Part shown: in pieces, positions 1 through 9,576 of the stretch
Layout of the letters: every line of letters starts with the position of its first letter
Numbering within the stretch: position 1 is the stretch's first letter
Assembly: GCA_964538625.1 (NCBI GenBank)
Contig: CAZIGH010000001.1
Coordinates: forward strand, 124,001 to 188,000
From: JAEUHM01 sp964538625
GTDB lineage: Bacteria; Verrucomicrobiota; Verrucomicrobiia; Verrucomicrobiales; Verrucomicrobiaceae
Length of the DNA stretch: 64,000 nucleotides
Reading direction: 5' to 3'
Program-made: the position numbers and the translations under genes
The notes under the pieces: generated by a model
Databases searched by the model: none
What the model saw: only the letters and a program-made list of their open reading frames with translations
Told to the model about the DNA's origin: nothing

Positions 1-45
1 CTTCCGGTTTGCGCATCTCGCCACCAGCTTCCACCTTGGCATACC

Positions 46-1239
46 ATGCAGCGCCGCCATTTCCTTCAGACCGGTATCACGTGCAGCTTAGGCCTTGTTC
101 TTCATCAGGGGCTGGCAGCCACTCAAGCGGAGCTACAACGACGACGGCGCAGGTTGTTTGATGAGATCCTGTTTGACAATACGGCCTCTGGCAGTCGGCT
201 CAGTGAAGTGCTGCGGCTAAAGGAGGGCAGCTACCTCGCCATCTCCCGTCCGGAGGTAAGACCCATCAATCCCAGCCCTTGGTATGCCTTCGCCATTGAG
301 TCGAAACATCCATGCATGATAGAACTCACCATCCGAGTGGATGCCAGTCAGGACGGTCGCCCGCTCAAAGCATCTCGCCCCTGGCTAAGCCATGATGGTG
401 TGAACTACATCCAGCTGGAGGAAGAGAACTGGAACCGCGAAGGAACGGACTGCGTGGCCACTCTGCAGCTTCCTGCGGGCAGACTCCACCTCGCCGCTTG
501 GAAGCCGAAGACGCTTGAGGCCATCAATGCGTGGACGGACCGCATCGCCGCGCTTTCGTTTGTCAGTCACGAATCCATAGGGCTCTCCTATGAAGGCCGT
601 CCCATTCGTCAGCTAGCGTTTGGAGCAGGTGCAGAGCCTCGTTGGATCTTCGTTCTCGGTGGGCAGCATCCGCCGGAAATCACCGGCAACATCGGACTGG
701 AGGCCTTTGTGGAAGCTCTTTGTGCCTCAGATGAACTTGCTGGGGAGTTTCGCAGACACTTCCGTACCGTCGTCATACCCATGATCAACCCCGATGGCAA
801 ACACCACGGACACTGGCGCACCACCCTAGGTGGAGTGGATCCGAACCGAGACTGGTTTGACCAGTCCCAACCCGAAGTTCAGGCCGTGGTTGGTCACCTG
901 AGCGGCCTGGCCAAGTCTGGCACTGTGTGCTACGGCACTGACTTCCATTCGACAAACCGCGACTTCGTTTATGTCGAATCCAGAGCTGCGGCACCGGGAG
1001 TGAGTGAGTTCACGCGTGCTTGGCTGGAAAAAGCCGAAGCTCTTATGGATGCCGAAAAGGTGGTTACGGTTCCTGGGCGCAGCATGAATCCCTGCTCCCG
1101 TGAGTGGTTGGCCCAGCGTTTCGATTGCCCTGCCTACACAAGGGAGTTCCGCTACGATCAAGCCGAAGAAGAAGTGCGACGCAAGGCTGGTGCCGAGGCC
1201 CGTGCGATGATGGAGTTGTTGATCGAGCAGCACGCTTGA
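46..1239 (+). CDS. Secreted M14-family zinc carboxypeptidase-like protein
   Basis: The protein has 397 residues and begins with a twin-arginine-like or Sec signal (RRHFLQTG followed by a hydrophobic stretch). The second half carries the M14 zinc-site pattern: H208-P-P-E211, then NPDG and DPNR signatures around residues 246-270, the third zinc histidine H301 in TDFHST, and the probable catalytic Glu E367 in TREF. The residues before about 190 form a beta-rich domain typical of bacterial M14 proteins with an N-terminal accessory module. It probably cleaves peptides or peptidoglycan-derived substrates in the periplasm. The stop is 9 bp before the serine dehydratase start, so the two may be cotranscribed. 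The exact substrate cannot be read from the sequence. Confidence 0.85.
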   Translation: MQRRHFLQTGITCSLGLVLHQGLAATQAELQRRRRRLFDEILFDNTASGSRLSEVLRLKEGSYLAISRPEVRPINPSPWYAFAIESKHPCMIELTIRVDASQDGRPLKASRPWLSHDGVNYIQLEEENWNREGTDCVATLQLPAGRLHLAAWKPKTLEAINAWTDRIAALSFVSHESIGLSYEGRPIRQLAFGAGAEPRWIFVLGGQHPPEITGNIGLEAFVEALCASDELAGEFRRHFRTVVIPMINPDGKHHGHWRTTLGGVDPNRDWFDQSQPEVQAVVGHLSGLAKSGTVCYGTDFHSTNRDFVYVESRAAAPGVSEFTRAWLEKAEALMDAEKVVTVPGRSMNPCSREWLAQRFDCPAYTREFRYDQAEEEVRRKAGAEARAMMELLIEQHA

Positions 1240-1248
1240 AGCCAGACC

Positions 1249-2634
1249 ATGATGCAGCCTATTTCCGTTCTTCATCTCTACACCATCGGCATCGGCCCCA
1301 GCAGCTCGCACACCGTTGGGCCCATGCGTGCTGGGCACAGCTTCATCACCACACTGGCGGCCGCCGGTTTGCTCGGCAGCGTGCATGAGGTACAGGTCCA
1401 CCTTTACGGATCGCTGGCTCTCACTGGGAAAGGACACGGCACAGATAAAGCCGTCCTCCTGGGGCTGGAGGGTGAGCTGCCGGAAGTGGTGGACGTGGAT
1501 CGCGTGAGCGAACGCGTGGAACGGATCCGCTCCTCCCGAAGCTTGAACTTGGCAGGCATCCGGATGATTCCGTTTGATGAAGCGACCGGCCTTCAGTTTC
1601 ACAGGCTCGAAACGCTGCCACTTCACTCGAATGGCATGCGGTTCGTCGCGTTGGACTCAGGGGGGCGCGAACTGCTCGCCCGCACGTGCTACTCGGTTGG
1701 CGGTGGCTTTGTAGTCAATGATCCACTCGATGCAACGGCGGAGGGTGCGACCACCTCCCCTGCCCAGCCTTATCCACTGATTTCTGGCGAGAGTATGCTG
1801 CGACACGCGGCGGCGACCGGCCTCAGCGTCAGTGAGCTTACCCTCAGGAATGAAAACGCGTGGCGTCCGGAGCATGAGACACGCGCTGCCCTGCTGAAGG
1901 TATGGTCTGCCATGCAGAGCTGTGTCAGGCGTGGCTGTGAGACCGAGGGTATCTTACCCGGTGGACTGCAAGTGCAGCGCCGTGCCCCGGGGATCTATCG
2001 GAAACTCGTCAGGGTTCAAGACGCCACCAATCACGATCCCCTTCACATGATGGACTGGGTCAGCCTGTGGGCTATGGCCGTGAATGAGGAGAATGCGGCG
2101 GGAGGTCGCGTGGTCACCGCGCCCACCAACGGTGCCGCCGGTATCCTGCCCTCGGTACTGCACTACTACGTGCGCACCAGTCGGAAAGCGGATGACGAAA
2201 GCGTCGTGCGCTTCCTCCTCACTGCGGGGGCCATCGGCATCCTTTACAAGCTCAATGCCTCCATCTCCGGAGCTGAAGTGGGCTGCCAGGGAGAAGTGGG
2301 CGTTGCCTGCTCCATGGCTGCGGGAGCGCTGTGTGAAGCGCTGGGCGGCAGTGTGGCACAGGTGGAGAATGCGGCGGAGATCGGCATGGAGCACAACCTG
2401 GGCCTCACCTGCGACCCTATTGGCGGCCTGGTGCAAGTGCCCTGCATCGAGCGTAACGCCATGGGTGCGGTGAAAGCCATCAGCGCCGCACGACTCGCCC
2501 TGCGTGGTGACGGCACGCACCGCGTTTCACTGGACAAAGTCATCGCCACCATGCGGAGTACAGGAGCGGACATGAGTGCGAAATACAAAGAGACCTCCCG
2601 CGGAGGTCTCGCCGTAAATCTCATCGAGTGCTGA
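1249..2634 (+). CDS. sdaA: L-serine ammonia-lyase (single-chain, iron-sulfur type)
   Basis: The 461-residue protein matches the fused alpha/beta type of L-serine dehydratase that converts L-serine to pyruvate and ammonia. The N-terminus shows the family signature GIGPSSSHTVGPMRAG. The C-terminal domain has APTNGAAGI and the cysteines expected to ligate the 4Fe-4S cluster: GCQGEVG, LTCDPIGG and VPCIERN. Length agrees with the E. coli SdaA/SdaB class (about 455). It follows the M14 peptidase by 9 bp, which fits coupling of peptide breakdown to serine catabolism, though that link is inference. Confidence 0.95.
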   Translation: MMQPISVLHLYTIGIGPSSSHTVGPMRAGHSFITTLAAAGLLGSVHEVQVHLYGSLALTGKGHGTDKAVLLGLEGELPEVVDVDRVSERVERIRSSRSLNLAGIRMIPFDEATGLQFHRLETLPLHSNGMRFVALDSGGRELLARTCYSVGGGFVVNDPLDATAEGATTSPAQPYPLISGESMLRHAAATGLSVSELTLRNENAWRPEHETRAALLKVWSAMQSCVRRGCETEGILPGGLQVQRRAPGIYRKLVRVQDATNHDPLHMMDWVSLWAMAVNEENAAGGRVVTAPTNGAAGILPSVLHYYVRTSRKADDESVVRFLLTAGAIGILYKLNASISGAEVGCQGEVGVACSMAAGALCEALGGSVAQVENAAEIGMEHNLGLTCDPIGGLVQVPCIERNAMGAVKAISAARLALRGDGTHRVSLDKVIATMRSTGADMSAKYKETSRGGLAVNLIEC

Positions 2635-2930
2635 GTCCCTCATCAGGAGCGCCCCTTATCCGCAGCTAAGGTCTGCGCGGATACGATTCGCGGGATCAAG
2701 CCAACTGGCTGCTTCAATCCTATTCTGAGAGGCGTCAAAGATGAACCGGTGCGCAGAATGACATTCTCGTGTTTCTTGTTGCCGGCCTCTGTGCCAGTCA
2801 TGGGTCATGGCATCCATGTTCGTGTGATGCGCTTGTCAGAGTCCCCCACCATCTGTTTGCGCTCCCAGTCTAGGTTTAGCTCCATCTTCGACGTTCAAAA
2901 TCACCCTTTTCCAATCTTCCCCCAACAACC
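2635..2930. other. Intergenic region, no gene seen
   Basis: This 296-bp stretch lies between sdaA and the next secreted-protein gene. A weak inverted repeat (ATCCGC and GCGGAT) sits about 20 bp after the sdaA stop without a T-tract. The only open frame here (about 67 codons from 2749) has no family features and I treat it as chance. The promoter of the downstream gene should lie here, but I could not pick clear -35/-10 boxes. Confidence 0.4.
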
Positions 2931-4466
2931 ATGCTCCTTCGCCATTCTTTGACAGCCCTTTGGTTCTCATTGTGTCCCCTCGGCGCGCTTCTTGCGCAAG
3001 TACCGGCCAACGATGACTTCGCCAGTGCCACGGTTCTGACCGGGACCAGCTTTGAGATCACTGTGGACAACACGTTCGGCACTCGACAGGCAGGTGAGCC
3101 AGACCACTCGGGGTATGGAGGCAGTGCCTACAAGTCGGCGTGGTTTCGCTTCACCCCTTCGGCTACGGGATACTACGAAGTGGATGTGACCGCCAGCACC
3201 GCTCCTGGACCCAAGGCAGCCGTTTACCTGGGCTCCAAGCTTTCGAGTCTTTTGACGGTGAAGCGCACCACCTCTATGATGCAGGTAGAGCTGACCAAAG
3301 GGAAGGCTTACATGATCGCGGTGGACTCTTCCAACGTGGGTGATCTTACCATCCGCTGTGCGAACTCCATGGTGGTGAACACGGCTGCCACCTTTGAGGC
3401 CCCCCTTCCTCTTCTCTCTGCTGACGAGGGGTGGGAAGCGTCAGAGTATGGCAAAATCACTCTCACCTTGTCAGTGGGTGGTGCATTTACCGGTGCCGTG
3501 GAGCTTGGACAGGGCGTGCATCGATTCACGGGACGCATTCAACCGGGCGGCACCTTGGTCGAGATCAGGCGTGCCAATCTGCCCGCAGTCCGCCTGAACA
3601 TCCAGGCAAAGACCCAACTTGGTATGGTGACTGGCTTTGACATCGATTTCCAACCGGACACAACTGAGGCGCGCTCGAAGCTAGTCTCACTGCGCCGCCG
3701 CGAGCCAACGCCGATAGCCGGTTTTGTGGGTAGCTACACTTTTGCGGATGGAGAGCGCCTGAACAATGCTCGCCCCATGTGGCTGGGCCACGGATTGGCG
3801 ATTGGCAGCGTGAAGGTCAGTGCCAAAGGCGGCGTCAGTGGCACCGTGATCTTGCCAGACGGGGTGGCAACCACCTTCTCGGGATACACGCTTGTGAACG
3901 CTTCGGGATTGATGGAACTGGGAGAGGGCACGCTGACCACTTGCTTTCACCGCAAACTTTATGCTGGAGGGGGCCAGGTGACAGGTGAATTGACGCTCAA
4001 CCGGAGGGATGTCAATGCACCCATTTATTCAGGAAACCTTCATTGGGTGAGGCAGAAGGCAGATGAACGGCGGAAGCTCCATCACCGTGGCACTGCGGTG
4101 GACAATCTCCTCCTGACCATTCACCGCTACGTACCACCCGCAGCGGGTGCTCGCATCTGGACAAGCCAAGTGCCAGCGCCCGGTGATGCAGATGCCACCT
4201 TTGTTTACACCTCGCTGGATCATGGCACTAGCTGGTTCCTGCCGCTCTTGGTTTCTGCTGGGCATACGGTAACGCAGACTCCCGTCCAGGCCGGCATCAC
4301 GGGCTTTTCATGCAAGCTGGTGCCCTCGACAGGTTTTGCCTCTGGTGGTTTGGTTGAGGGTGGTGAAAGGATTACTTTCAGAGCCTTCTATCTGTTTGCT
4401 TTCGCCAAGATGGTCGGTGTCCAATCTCAAGCCGATGGAACGACTTACATGTCGATCGTACCTTAG
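2931..4466 (+). CDS. Secreted PPC-type protein with a module shared with two other proteins in this window
   Basis: The 511-residue protein has a Sec signal peptide (about 1-22, ending LLAQ). Residues about 25-140 look like a pre-peptidase C-terminal (PPC) beta-sandwich (NDDFASATVL, then SAWFRFTPSATGYYEVDV). Residues about 165-505 form a long beta-rich module: a 'GAFTGAVELG' strand, a 'VSAKGGVSGTVILPDG' segment and a 'YAGGGQVTGELTL' segment. The same order appears at the C-termini of the proteins at 26466 and 30628, so it is a repeated verrucomicrobial module of unknown function. No catalytic motif is visible. The gene stands alone. It is likely a cell-surface or exported structural protein. 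Confidence 0.8.
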   Translation: MLLRHSLTALWFSLCPLGALLAQVPANDDFASATVLTGTSFEITVDNTFGTRQAGEPDHSGYGGSAYKSAWFRFTPSATGYYEVDVTASTAPGPKAAVYLGSKLSSLLTVKRTTSMMQVELTKGKAYMIAVDSSNVGDLTIRCANSMVVNTAATFEAPLPLLSADEGWEASEYGKITLTLSVGGAFTGAVELGQGVHRFTGRIQPGGTLVEIRRANLPAVRLNIQAKTQLGMVTGFDIDFQPDTTEARSKLVSLRRREPTPIAGFVGSYTFADGERLNNARPMWLGHGLAIGSVKVSAKGGVSGTVILPDGVATTFSGYTLVNASGLMELGEGTLTTCFHRKLYAGGGQVTGELTLNRRDVNAPIYSGNLHWVRQKADERRKLHHRGTAVDNLLLTIHRYVPPAAGARIWTSQVPAPGDADATFVYTSLDHGTSWFLPLLVSAGHTVTQTPVQAGITGFSCKLVPSTGFASGGLVEGGERITFRAFYLFAFAKMVGVQSQADGTTYMSIVP

Positions 4467-4563
4467 GTCCCGTCTGCGTCAGCGGGTACTATTTGCATCT
4501 CGATTCAGCGGACAGCCATTTCCTGGATCTAAGCTCTTGAGGATGATTGAAAAGAGGGAAGCG

Positions 4564-4857
4564 TCACGGCCTGAGCCTCAGGCTGCTGCTTGACTTGGGG
4601 TAGTGGAGCGGGGGAACGGGTGGTTGGGCGGGGGGCTCTCCGCCCAGGCTTCGGGGGACTTCTTCAATCTGGCTGGTGGTCATCGTGGCTAGCTGGGTGA
4701 GCACTTTGTGCAGATACTCCTGGGGGTAAATGCTGCGTCTGTGGCAGGCTTCGATGATCGTGAAGAAGATGGCGCTTTGCCTCAGCCACCGCCTCACGGT
4801 GGCTTCGCTTCCCGGGGAAGTCTCACGACTTCCTCTACAGCCGCACCGTAGAAGCAA
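4564..4857 (-). pseudogene. Remnant of the C-terminal end of an IS66-family transposase
   Basis: The 97-codon minus-strand frame contains a stretch typical of the IS66 transposase C-terminal domain: a Ser-Ala-Ile-Phe-Phe-Thr-Ile-Ile-Glu-Ala-Cys segment, then PQEYLHKVL and MTTSQIEE. The catalytic DDE part is absent. Upstream of the homologous stretch (above about 4800) the frame stops resembling the family, so the 5' side is deleted or frameshifted. It is an IS scar and not an active element. No terminal inverted repeats were recognised. Confidence 0.6.
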
Positions 4858-5232
4858 ACGTGTCGATGAAGAAAGTTCCTCAGTAAATCAGATACTTGCT
4901 TAAATGAAACAATGTGGAGAACTGATGAGCGAGCAGCGCTTCTGACCCCCCTCTCTGCCGGAACCTCACGCCAGCAGGTGGCGACATGGAGTTTGGGATG
5001 ACGGGGCGACTGGGGCCCTTGGGTGTTTCGGCTGGTGGGAGGGGATGAAGAGCTACCCGGAACCGCAGTTCAGCGATGACAAATCATGCGTGGTGTATCT
5101 TGACTCCTCCGCTCATGCATCTTGCAGGTGCGGGGCAAGCTTACGTCTGCTGCGGGGGGCGCTGAATCGTTGAGGCTCTTATGCGGGTGGTAAGGGAGGC
5201 GAACGGGCGGGGCCTCGGGCAGCATCAATGGG
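4858..5232. other. Intergenic region after the IS66 remnant, nothing recognised
   Basis: About 375 bp without a plausible gene on either strand. It is probably decayed mobile-element DNA, judging only by its position next to the IS66 fragment. No IS end, tRNA or clear terminator was found. Confidence 0.35.
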
Positions 5233-6489
5233 TCAAACCAGGCCTGTCATGGTGCCGGTGCTGGTAGCGAATTTTTCTTCTTCGAGGCCGAGTTGTTGCA
5301 GGGTGCTGAGGTAGAGGTTTGGGAGGGGGTAGTTGTCCTTTTGGTCAAAGGCGAGGTGTTGGCCGTGCTTGAACCCGCCACCGGCAAAGAGGACGGGCAT
5401 GTTTTTGTTGTCGTGGCTGCTGGCGTTTCCGAGGTTGGAGGTCATGAGCACCATGGTTTCATCCAGAAGGTGATCTGCCTTTAGCTTGCGGAGGAAGGCT
5501 GCCCATTCGTTGATCATGCCCTGCTCTACGATGGCAAGCTGGGTTAGCTTGTCTTCGTCCATGCCGTGGTGGCTGAGGCTGTGGTAGTTCTCGTCCACGC
5601 CTTCGATGCCCTGGACGCTGTTGCCTGTGACGTGGAGTGTGACGAAGCGAGTGCTGTCGGTGGCGAGTGCCATGTGGATGATGTCAAGGAAGATGCGCTC
5701 CACGGCGACTTCATTGTTTTTTGGCACTTCACCGGGCGGGGGCAGGGTCACCTTTGGCTTGGGTTTGTGGGTCCAGGCTTCGTTGGCTGCAAGTCGTTGC
5801 TCGAGTTCGCGCACGCTGGTGAACCAGGCGTCGAGCTTGTCGCGGTCTCCAGAGCCGAGTTCTCGTTGCAGTGCCTTTGCTTCGGTGCCTACGAGATCCA
5901 TGACGCTGCGGCCTTGGCGGATGAGGTCTGCCTGGCGCTCCTGCTCGGAGGGAGTGTCATCGACGAAGAGCCGGGTGAAGAGCTTCATGGCGCTGTTCTC
6001 GGCGGGGATCATGGAGCCGTTTTCGGTGTAACTGGGGCTGGACTGGGAGTTGGTGTTCAGGACGAGAGAGGGGAAGCGTGTCTCGTGTCCGAGGTGCTTT
6101 GCCATGAGCTGGTCCAGTGAGATGGTATTGCGTGAGGTGGCACCGCGAGCGTTTGGGCAAGCGGAGAAGATGCTGCCTTCTGCGGTGTGGCCGCCGGTGA
6201 CTCCGGGGTGGGAGGAGCCGGAGACGATGGTGAAGTCATTCCGCAGGTCCTGAATGCTGGAGAGGTAGCGGGAGGGTTTGTAGTCGCGGCCTGTTCCTTC
6301 GGGTACGAGGTTGGGGTTGTGCAATCCGAGTGCGAGACTGACGCCGACGAAGCGTTTGGCACGTCCAGTTTCTCCGGTGCTTGCGAAGGCTGGGGTCATG
6401 GCCTCCAGAAACGGTAAGCTCAAGGTGACGCCGGCTCCGCGAAGGAGTGTGCGCCGGGAGAGCTTCTTTTGGAAGGTGAATGTGCTCAT
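5233..6489 (-). CDS. DUF1552 domain protein, Tat-exported
   Basis: The 418-residue protein starts with a twin-arginine signal (SRRTLLRGAG followed by a hydrophobic run to about residue 35). The body matches the DUF1552 family, which has an alkaline-phosphatase-like fold and occurs in Planctomycetota and Verrucomicrobiota. It is encoded 43 bp downstream of the DUF1592 cytochrome gene on the same strand, the standard pairing of these families. Their joint biochemical role is unknown; a periplasmic or envelope process coupled to the heme partner is the usual inference. Confidence 0.9.
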   Translation of the reverse strand: MSTFTFQKKLSRRTLLRGAGVTLSLPFLEAMTPAFASTGETGRAKRFVGVSLALGLHNPNLVPEGTGRDYKPSRYLSSIQDLRNDFTIVSGSSHPGVTGGHTAEGSIFSACPNARGATSRNTISLDQLMAKHLGHETRFPSLVLNTNSQSSPSYTENGSMIPAENSAMKLFTRLFVDDTPSEQERQADLIRQGRSVMDLVGTEAKALQRELGSGDRDKLDAWFTSVRELEQRLAANEAWTHKPKPKVTLPPPGEVPKNNEVAVERIFLDIIHMALATDSTRFVTLHVTGNSVQGIEGVDENYHSLSHHGMDEDKLTQLAIVEQGMINEWAAFLRKLKADHLLDETMVLMTSNLGNASSHDNKNMPVLFAGGGFKHGQHLAFDQKDNYPLPNLYLSTLQQLGLEEEKFATSTGTMTGLV

Positions 6490-6532
6490 GGTGGAGGGGT
6501 AGGGATGGGTGTTTGGCGGCGTTGTTTTCAGG

Positions 6533-8941
6533 TTACTTGACGTTGAAGACGTCGCTGAGGATGACTTCTCGGATGAGGGAGCGGATGCCGTGGGTGTTGG
6601 CGGAGATGCGTTCTAGGGTGTCGCCGTCGTGCAGGCGGGGTGCGGCACCGGTGGCGTAGGTGAGGAAGTGACCAGCGAATCCTCTGGCGAGCTGCTGTTG
6701 GCGACTGCTGTAAATTTTTTGCCACTCGTGGAGTCCGCTGAAGGCTTGGCCATCTGGAGTGGTGCCTGAGGGGTTGACTCTGGCAGCATCATCGCCCCTA
6801 CCGTAAGCTGTTCGCCAGACGCCTACGGGATCAAAGTTTTCGAGGGCGAACCCTGGTGGGTCGATGGTCTGGTGACAGCCGGCGCAGGTGTCGCTGGCTC
6901 GGTGTTTTTCCAGTTGGTCACGGATGCTGGTGGCGCCGCGGATGTCTGGCTCGATGGCTGGGATGCCTGGCGGTGGTGGGTTGAGATGGGTGCCGAGGAT
7001 GCGTTCGTTGATGAATACGCCTCTGACGACTGGCGAGGTGGTGGTGCCATCTGCGGTGACTTTGAGGATGGCGCCTTGGGTGACGAGTCCGCCGCGGTGG
7101 GATTCTGCGGGGAGCTGGATTTTTTGCAGTCCGGCTCCGGGTTTGAGAGAGGGGGGCAGTGGGGCCTTGGGTGCTGGCTTGGGTGCGTCTTTTTTTGTTT
7201 CTTTGTTTTTTTCCTTTTTGGGTGAGGTGGGGATGCCGATGTAGTGGCGTGCGAGCCTGCCGTTGAGGAACATGAAGTCTGAGTCCACGAGGTGGGTCAC
7301 ACTGAGGTCTTCACGCAGCATTTCCGTGAAGTAGGTCCTTGTTTCCTGGAGCATGGACTCCTGAACGACGGTGTCGAACTCTTTGTAGAGTCTGGTGTCG
7401 GGGGTGGTGAAGTCGATCTGCTTGAGTTTGAGCCATTGGTCGGTGAAGCTGTGGATGAAGCGTTTGGACTTGGGGTGGGAGAGGAGGCGTTCGATTTGCG
7501 CGGTGAGCACTTCGGGTTGTCGCAGGGAGCCGTCGGCAGCGTGCTGAAGGAGTTCGCTGTCTGGCATGGAGCACCAGAGTGCGTAGCTGAGTCGGCTGGC
7601 GAGGGCGTAAGCGTCCAGCTTGCCGGGGCGCTCGATGAAGGTGAGGAAGCGTGGCGAGCAGAGGATGGCGCGATAGGCGGAGCGCAGGGCTTGCAGTGGG
7701 GGATCGCCTTGGGTGAGGGCGTGGGCTGCGAGTTGCTGGTAGGGGGCGGTTTGCTCTTCGGTGACGGGTCTGCGGAAGGCGCGCTGGGCGAAGCGTGCGA
7801 CGAGGGTGGGGAGGTGCTGGGCGGTGATGGTGTGTGGCTGCATGTCGTCGAACAGCATCCGGCGCACGTCATCCTGAGTTCCTCCGGGGTGGATGCGCTC
7901 CATCCGGATGCCTTGGTGGGCGATGCCGGAGTAGCCTTGTTTGGCGAGGTCTCGCCCTTTGAAGGAGACATTTCCGCCGTTGGCACCGGTGGGGGGGCGT
8001 TTGAGTGTGGCGTCGTTGGGCCGGAGTTCGAGGCGGTGGCCTTTTTCGATCCAGGCCTGGAAGGTGAGATCACGAGGACTGGGGGTGGCTTCTACGAGTC
8101 CGATCATGTAGAGCATGGGTGCATTGGACTCACAGTGTCCTGAGCGTAGGGTGCCCCATACGGCGCCATCTGAGGAGGGATTGATGGCCTGGACTTGTTT
8201 GAGCGTGATGCGGTACCAGCCGCTCTCGGGTGCGTAAGTGGGCATTCTTCCAAAGAACTGGAGTGCGATGGGCCAGGAGATGCTGCGTCCGTTGCGCAGG
8301 TCTGGGCCTCGATAGTTGCCGCGCCCGGAGCGGGCCAGCATCTCGGGGGAGTAGTGCATGGTCCAGGGTTCATCGCCTTGTTGTGCGCGGGAAAAAGCTT
8401 CGCTTAGTGCCTGGTCGGCAGCGTCCAGGTATCGGGCGAGCTGGTGGTGGGAGAGTTGCTGTCCGTCGGCTACGGTTTCGAATCCATGAGACTCGGTGTC
8501 CTCGGGGAGCAGTAGTTTGAGTGGGATGTCAATGGCGAGCAGATCATGCAAGGTGTGTTCATACTCGGTGCGGGTGAGCCTGCGGCTGCGGACGCGCCCG
8601 TTCTTTGCGATGTCCGCTGCGTCTGCGGCTGTGAGGGGTTTTTTGAGTTCTGCGAGGAAGGCGCTTCGGGCATCTGCCGGCGGCTGCTCGTGTTTTCGCG
8701 GGGGCATTTCGCCATTCTTCACGCGGTGGAAGACTTTCTCCCATGCAATGCGGCTGGTGGGGGCTGCGGGGTCGAACTTGAGGGAGGTGAGGTCAAGCCC
8801 AGCTTTTTTGACGTCGGCGTCATGACAGTCGGCGCAGTGCTGATGAAGAAAAGCTGCCTGGTGAGCAGGCAGTCCGTCGTAGGCCGCCAGACAGGAGCCT
8901 GCGAAGCATGAAAGGACGAGTGCGATGAGGGGGCGGCGCAT
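6533..8941 (-). CDS. DUF1592/DUF1588/DUF1585 cytochrome-c-type protein
   Basis: The 802-residue exported protein has a signal peptide ending near A20. An N-terminal heme motif CADCH (C36-H40) is followed by regions matching DUF1587, DUF1595, DUF1592 (about 385-560), DUF1588 (the GGLVTQGAIL stretch) and a C-terminal DUF1585. A second heme motif, CAGCH, followed by QTIDPPGFALENFD, lies between the last two. A Lys/Pro-rich linker interrupts the DUF1592 and DUF1588 parts. It is the first gene of a two-gene operon with the DUF1552 protein. Function is unknown beyond probable periplasmic electron transfer. The start sits just after a run of T and G bases on the plus strand. Confidence 0.92.
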   Translation of the reverse strand: MRRPLIALVLSCFAGSCLAAYDGLPAHQAAFLHQHCADCHDADVKKAGLDLTSLKFDPAAPTSRIAWEKVFHRVKNGEMPPRKHEQPPADARSAFLAELKKPLTAADAADIAKNGRVRSRRLTRTEYEHTLHDLLAIDIPLKLLLPEDTESHGFETVADGQQLSHHQLARYLDAADQALSEAFSRAQQGDEPWTMHYSPEMLARSGRGNYRGPDLRNGRSISWPIALQFFGRMPTYAPESGWYRITLKQVQAINPSSDGAVWGTLRSGHCESNAPMLYMIGLVEATPSPRDLTFQAWIEKGHRLELRPNDATLKRPPTGANGGNVSFKGRDLAKQGYSGIAHQGIRMERIHPGGTQDDVRRMLFDDMQPHTITAQHLPTLVARFAQRAFRRPVTEEQTAPYQQLAAHALTQGDPPLQALRSAYRAILCSPRFLTFIERPGKLDAYALASRLSYALWCSMPDSELLQHAADGSLRQPEVLTAQIERLLSHPKSKRFIHSFTDQWLKLKQIDFTTPDTRLYKEFDTVVQESMLQETRTYFTEMLREDLSVTHLVDSDFMFLNGRLARHYIGIPTSPKKEKNKETKKDAPKPAPKAPLPPSLKPGAGLQKIQLPAESHRGGLVTQGAILKVTADGTTTSPVVRGVFINERILGTHLNPPPPGIPAIEPDIRGATSIRDQLEKHRASDTCAGCHQTIDPPGFALENFDPVGVWRTAYGRGDDAARVNPSGTTPDGQAFSGLHEWQKIYSSRQQQLARGFAGHFLTYATGAAPRLHDGDTLERISANTHGIRSLIREVILSDVFNVK

Positions 8942-9030
8942 CGTTTTTTTTGGGGGGGGCTTCGGTGAAACGCGCAGGTGTGCGCTTTCTTTCTGATGGG
9001 GGGGCGACGGGCTTGGGAGTTCTGCCTTAA

Positions 9031-9069
9031 ACGAAAAAAGCCACAGCGCTGGGGGCGCTGCGGCTTTCG
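9031..9069 (-). terminator. Rho-independent terminator of acpP
   Basis: Read on the minus strand, a 13-bp stem (AAAGCCGCAGCGC with GCGCTGTGGCTTT, one G-U pair) encloses a short C-rich loop and is followed by a run of six T. It lies 24 bp past the acpP stop. Confidence 0.85.
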
Positions 9070-9093
9070 GAAAAGGGTGAGTGGAGTGGGGGA

Positions 9094-9333
9094 TTACTCT
9101 GCGTTCTCCTCGACGTAGCGAACGACGTCTCCCACGGACTGGAGCTTCTCGGCCTCCTCGTCGGGTACGTCGATGCCGAACTCTTCTTCAAAAGCCATGA
9201 CCAACTCGACGGTATCGAGCGAGTCCGCGCCGAGGTCTTCGATGAACTTGGCTTCGGGGGTGACCTGTTCAGGATTGACTCCGAGCTGTTCGACGATGAT
9301 GTCCCGGACTTTGTCTGCGATGTTGTCTGCCAT
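9094..9333 (-). CDS. acpP: Acyl carrier protein
   Basis: The start at 9333 gives a 79-residue acidic protein (MADNIADKV...), the normal ACP length; an in-frame upstream ATG would add 19 atypical residues. The phosphopantetheine site is the serine in GADSLDTVELVMAFEEEF. It carries acyl chains during fatty-acid and phospholipid synthesis in the cytoplasm. It stands alone with its own terminator and no fab genes nearby in this window. An acyltransferase fusion lies about 4 kb away, but a direct link is not shown. Confidence 0.97.
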   Translation of the reverse strand: MADNIADKVRDIIVEQLGVNPEQVTPEAKFIEDLGADSLDTVELVMAFEEEFGIDVPDEEAEKLQSVGDVVRYVEENAE

Positions 9334-9576
9334 AGAATTTGAGCTGGTGGTTTGCGGCGGGAGTGTTAGCGGCTCGTTCCTCAATGGCAAGGGGAAATCC
9401 GTGGTTTTTTGGGTCTGAAAATGCCGTTGCCGGTCTGGGAGCGTTTGGGTGGGTTGTACGGCGTGCGACGTGCTGGGGCGACTTGCAGAGGTGAAGAGGA
9501 AGCGGTGCCGATAATCTGTGCTGGGGGCTGCACTCGGTGCTTTTGCATTTGGCAGAAGCCGTTACAGTGCGCGCGC

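Noticed and set aside
826..1626. 266-codon minus-strand ORF over the M14 and sdaA genes
   Set aside because: Antisense shadow of two recognised families.
2749..2952. 67-codon ORF between sdaA and the PPC protein gene
   Set aside because: No homology pattern, and it overlaps the next signal-peptide start.
5566..6120. 184-codon plus-strand ORF over the DUF1552 gene
   Set aside because: Antisense shadow; composition follows the opposite-strand coding frame.
7292..8143. 283-codon plus-strand ORF over the DUF1592 gene
   Set aside because: Antisense shadow of a clear multi-domain family.
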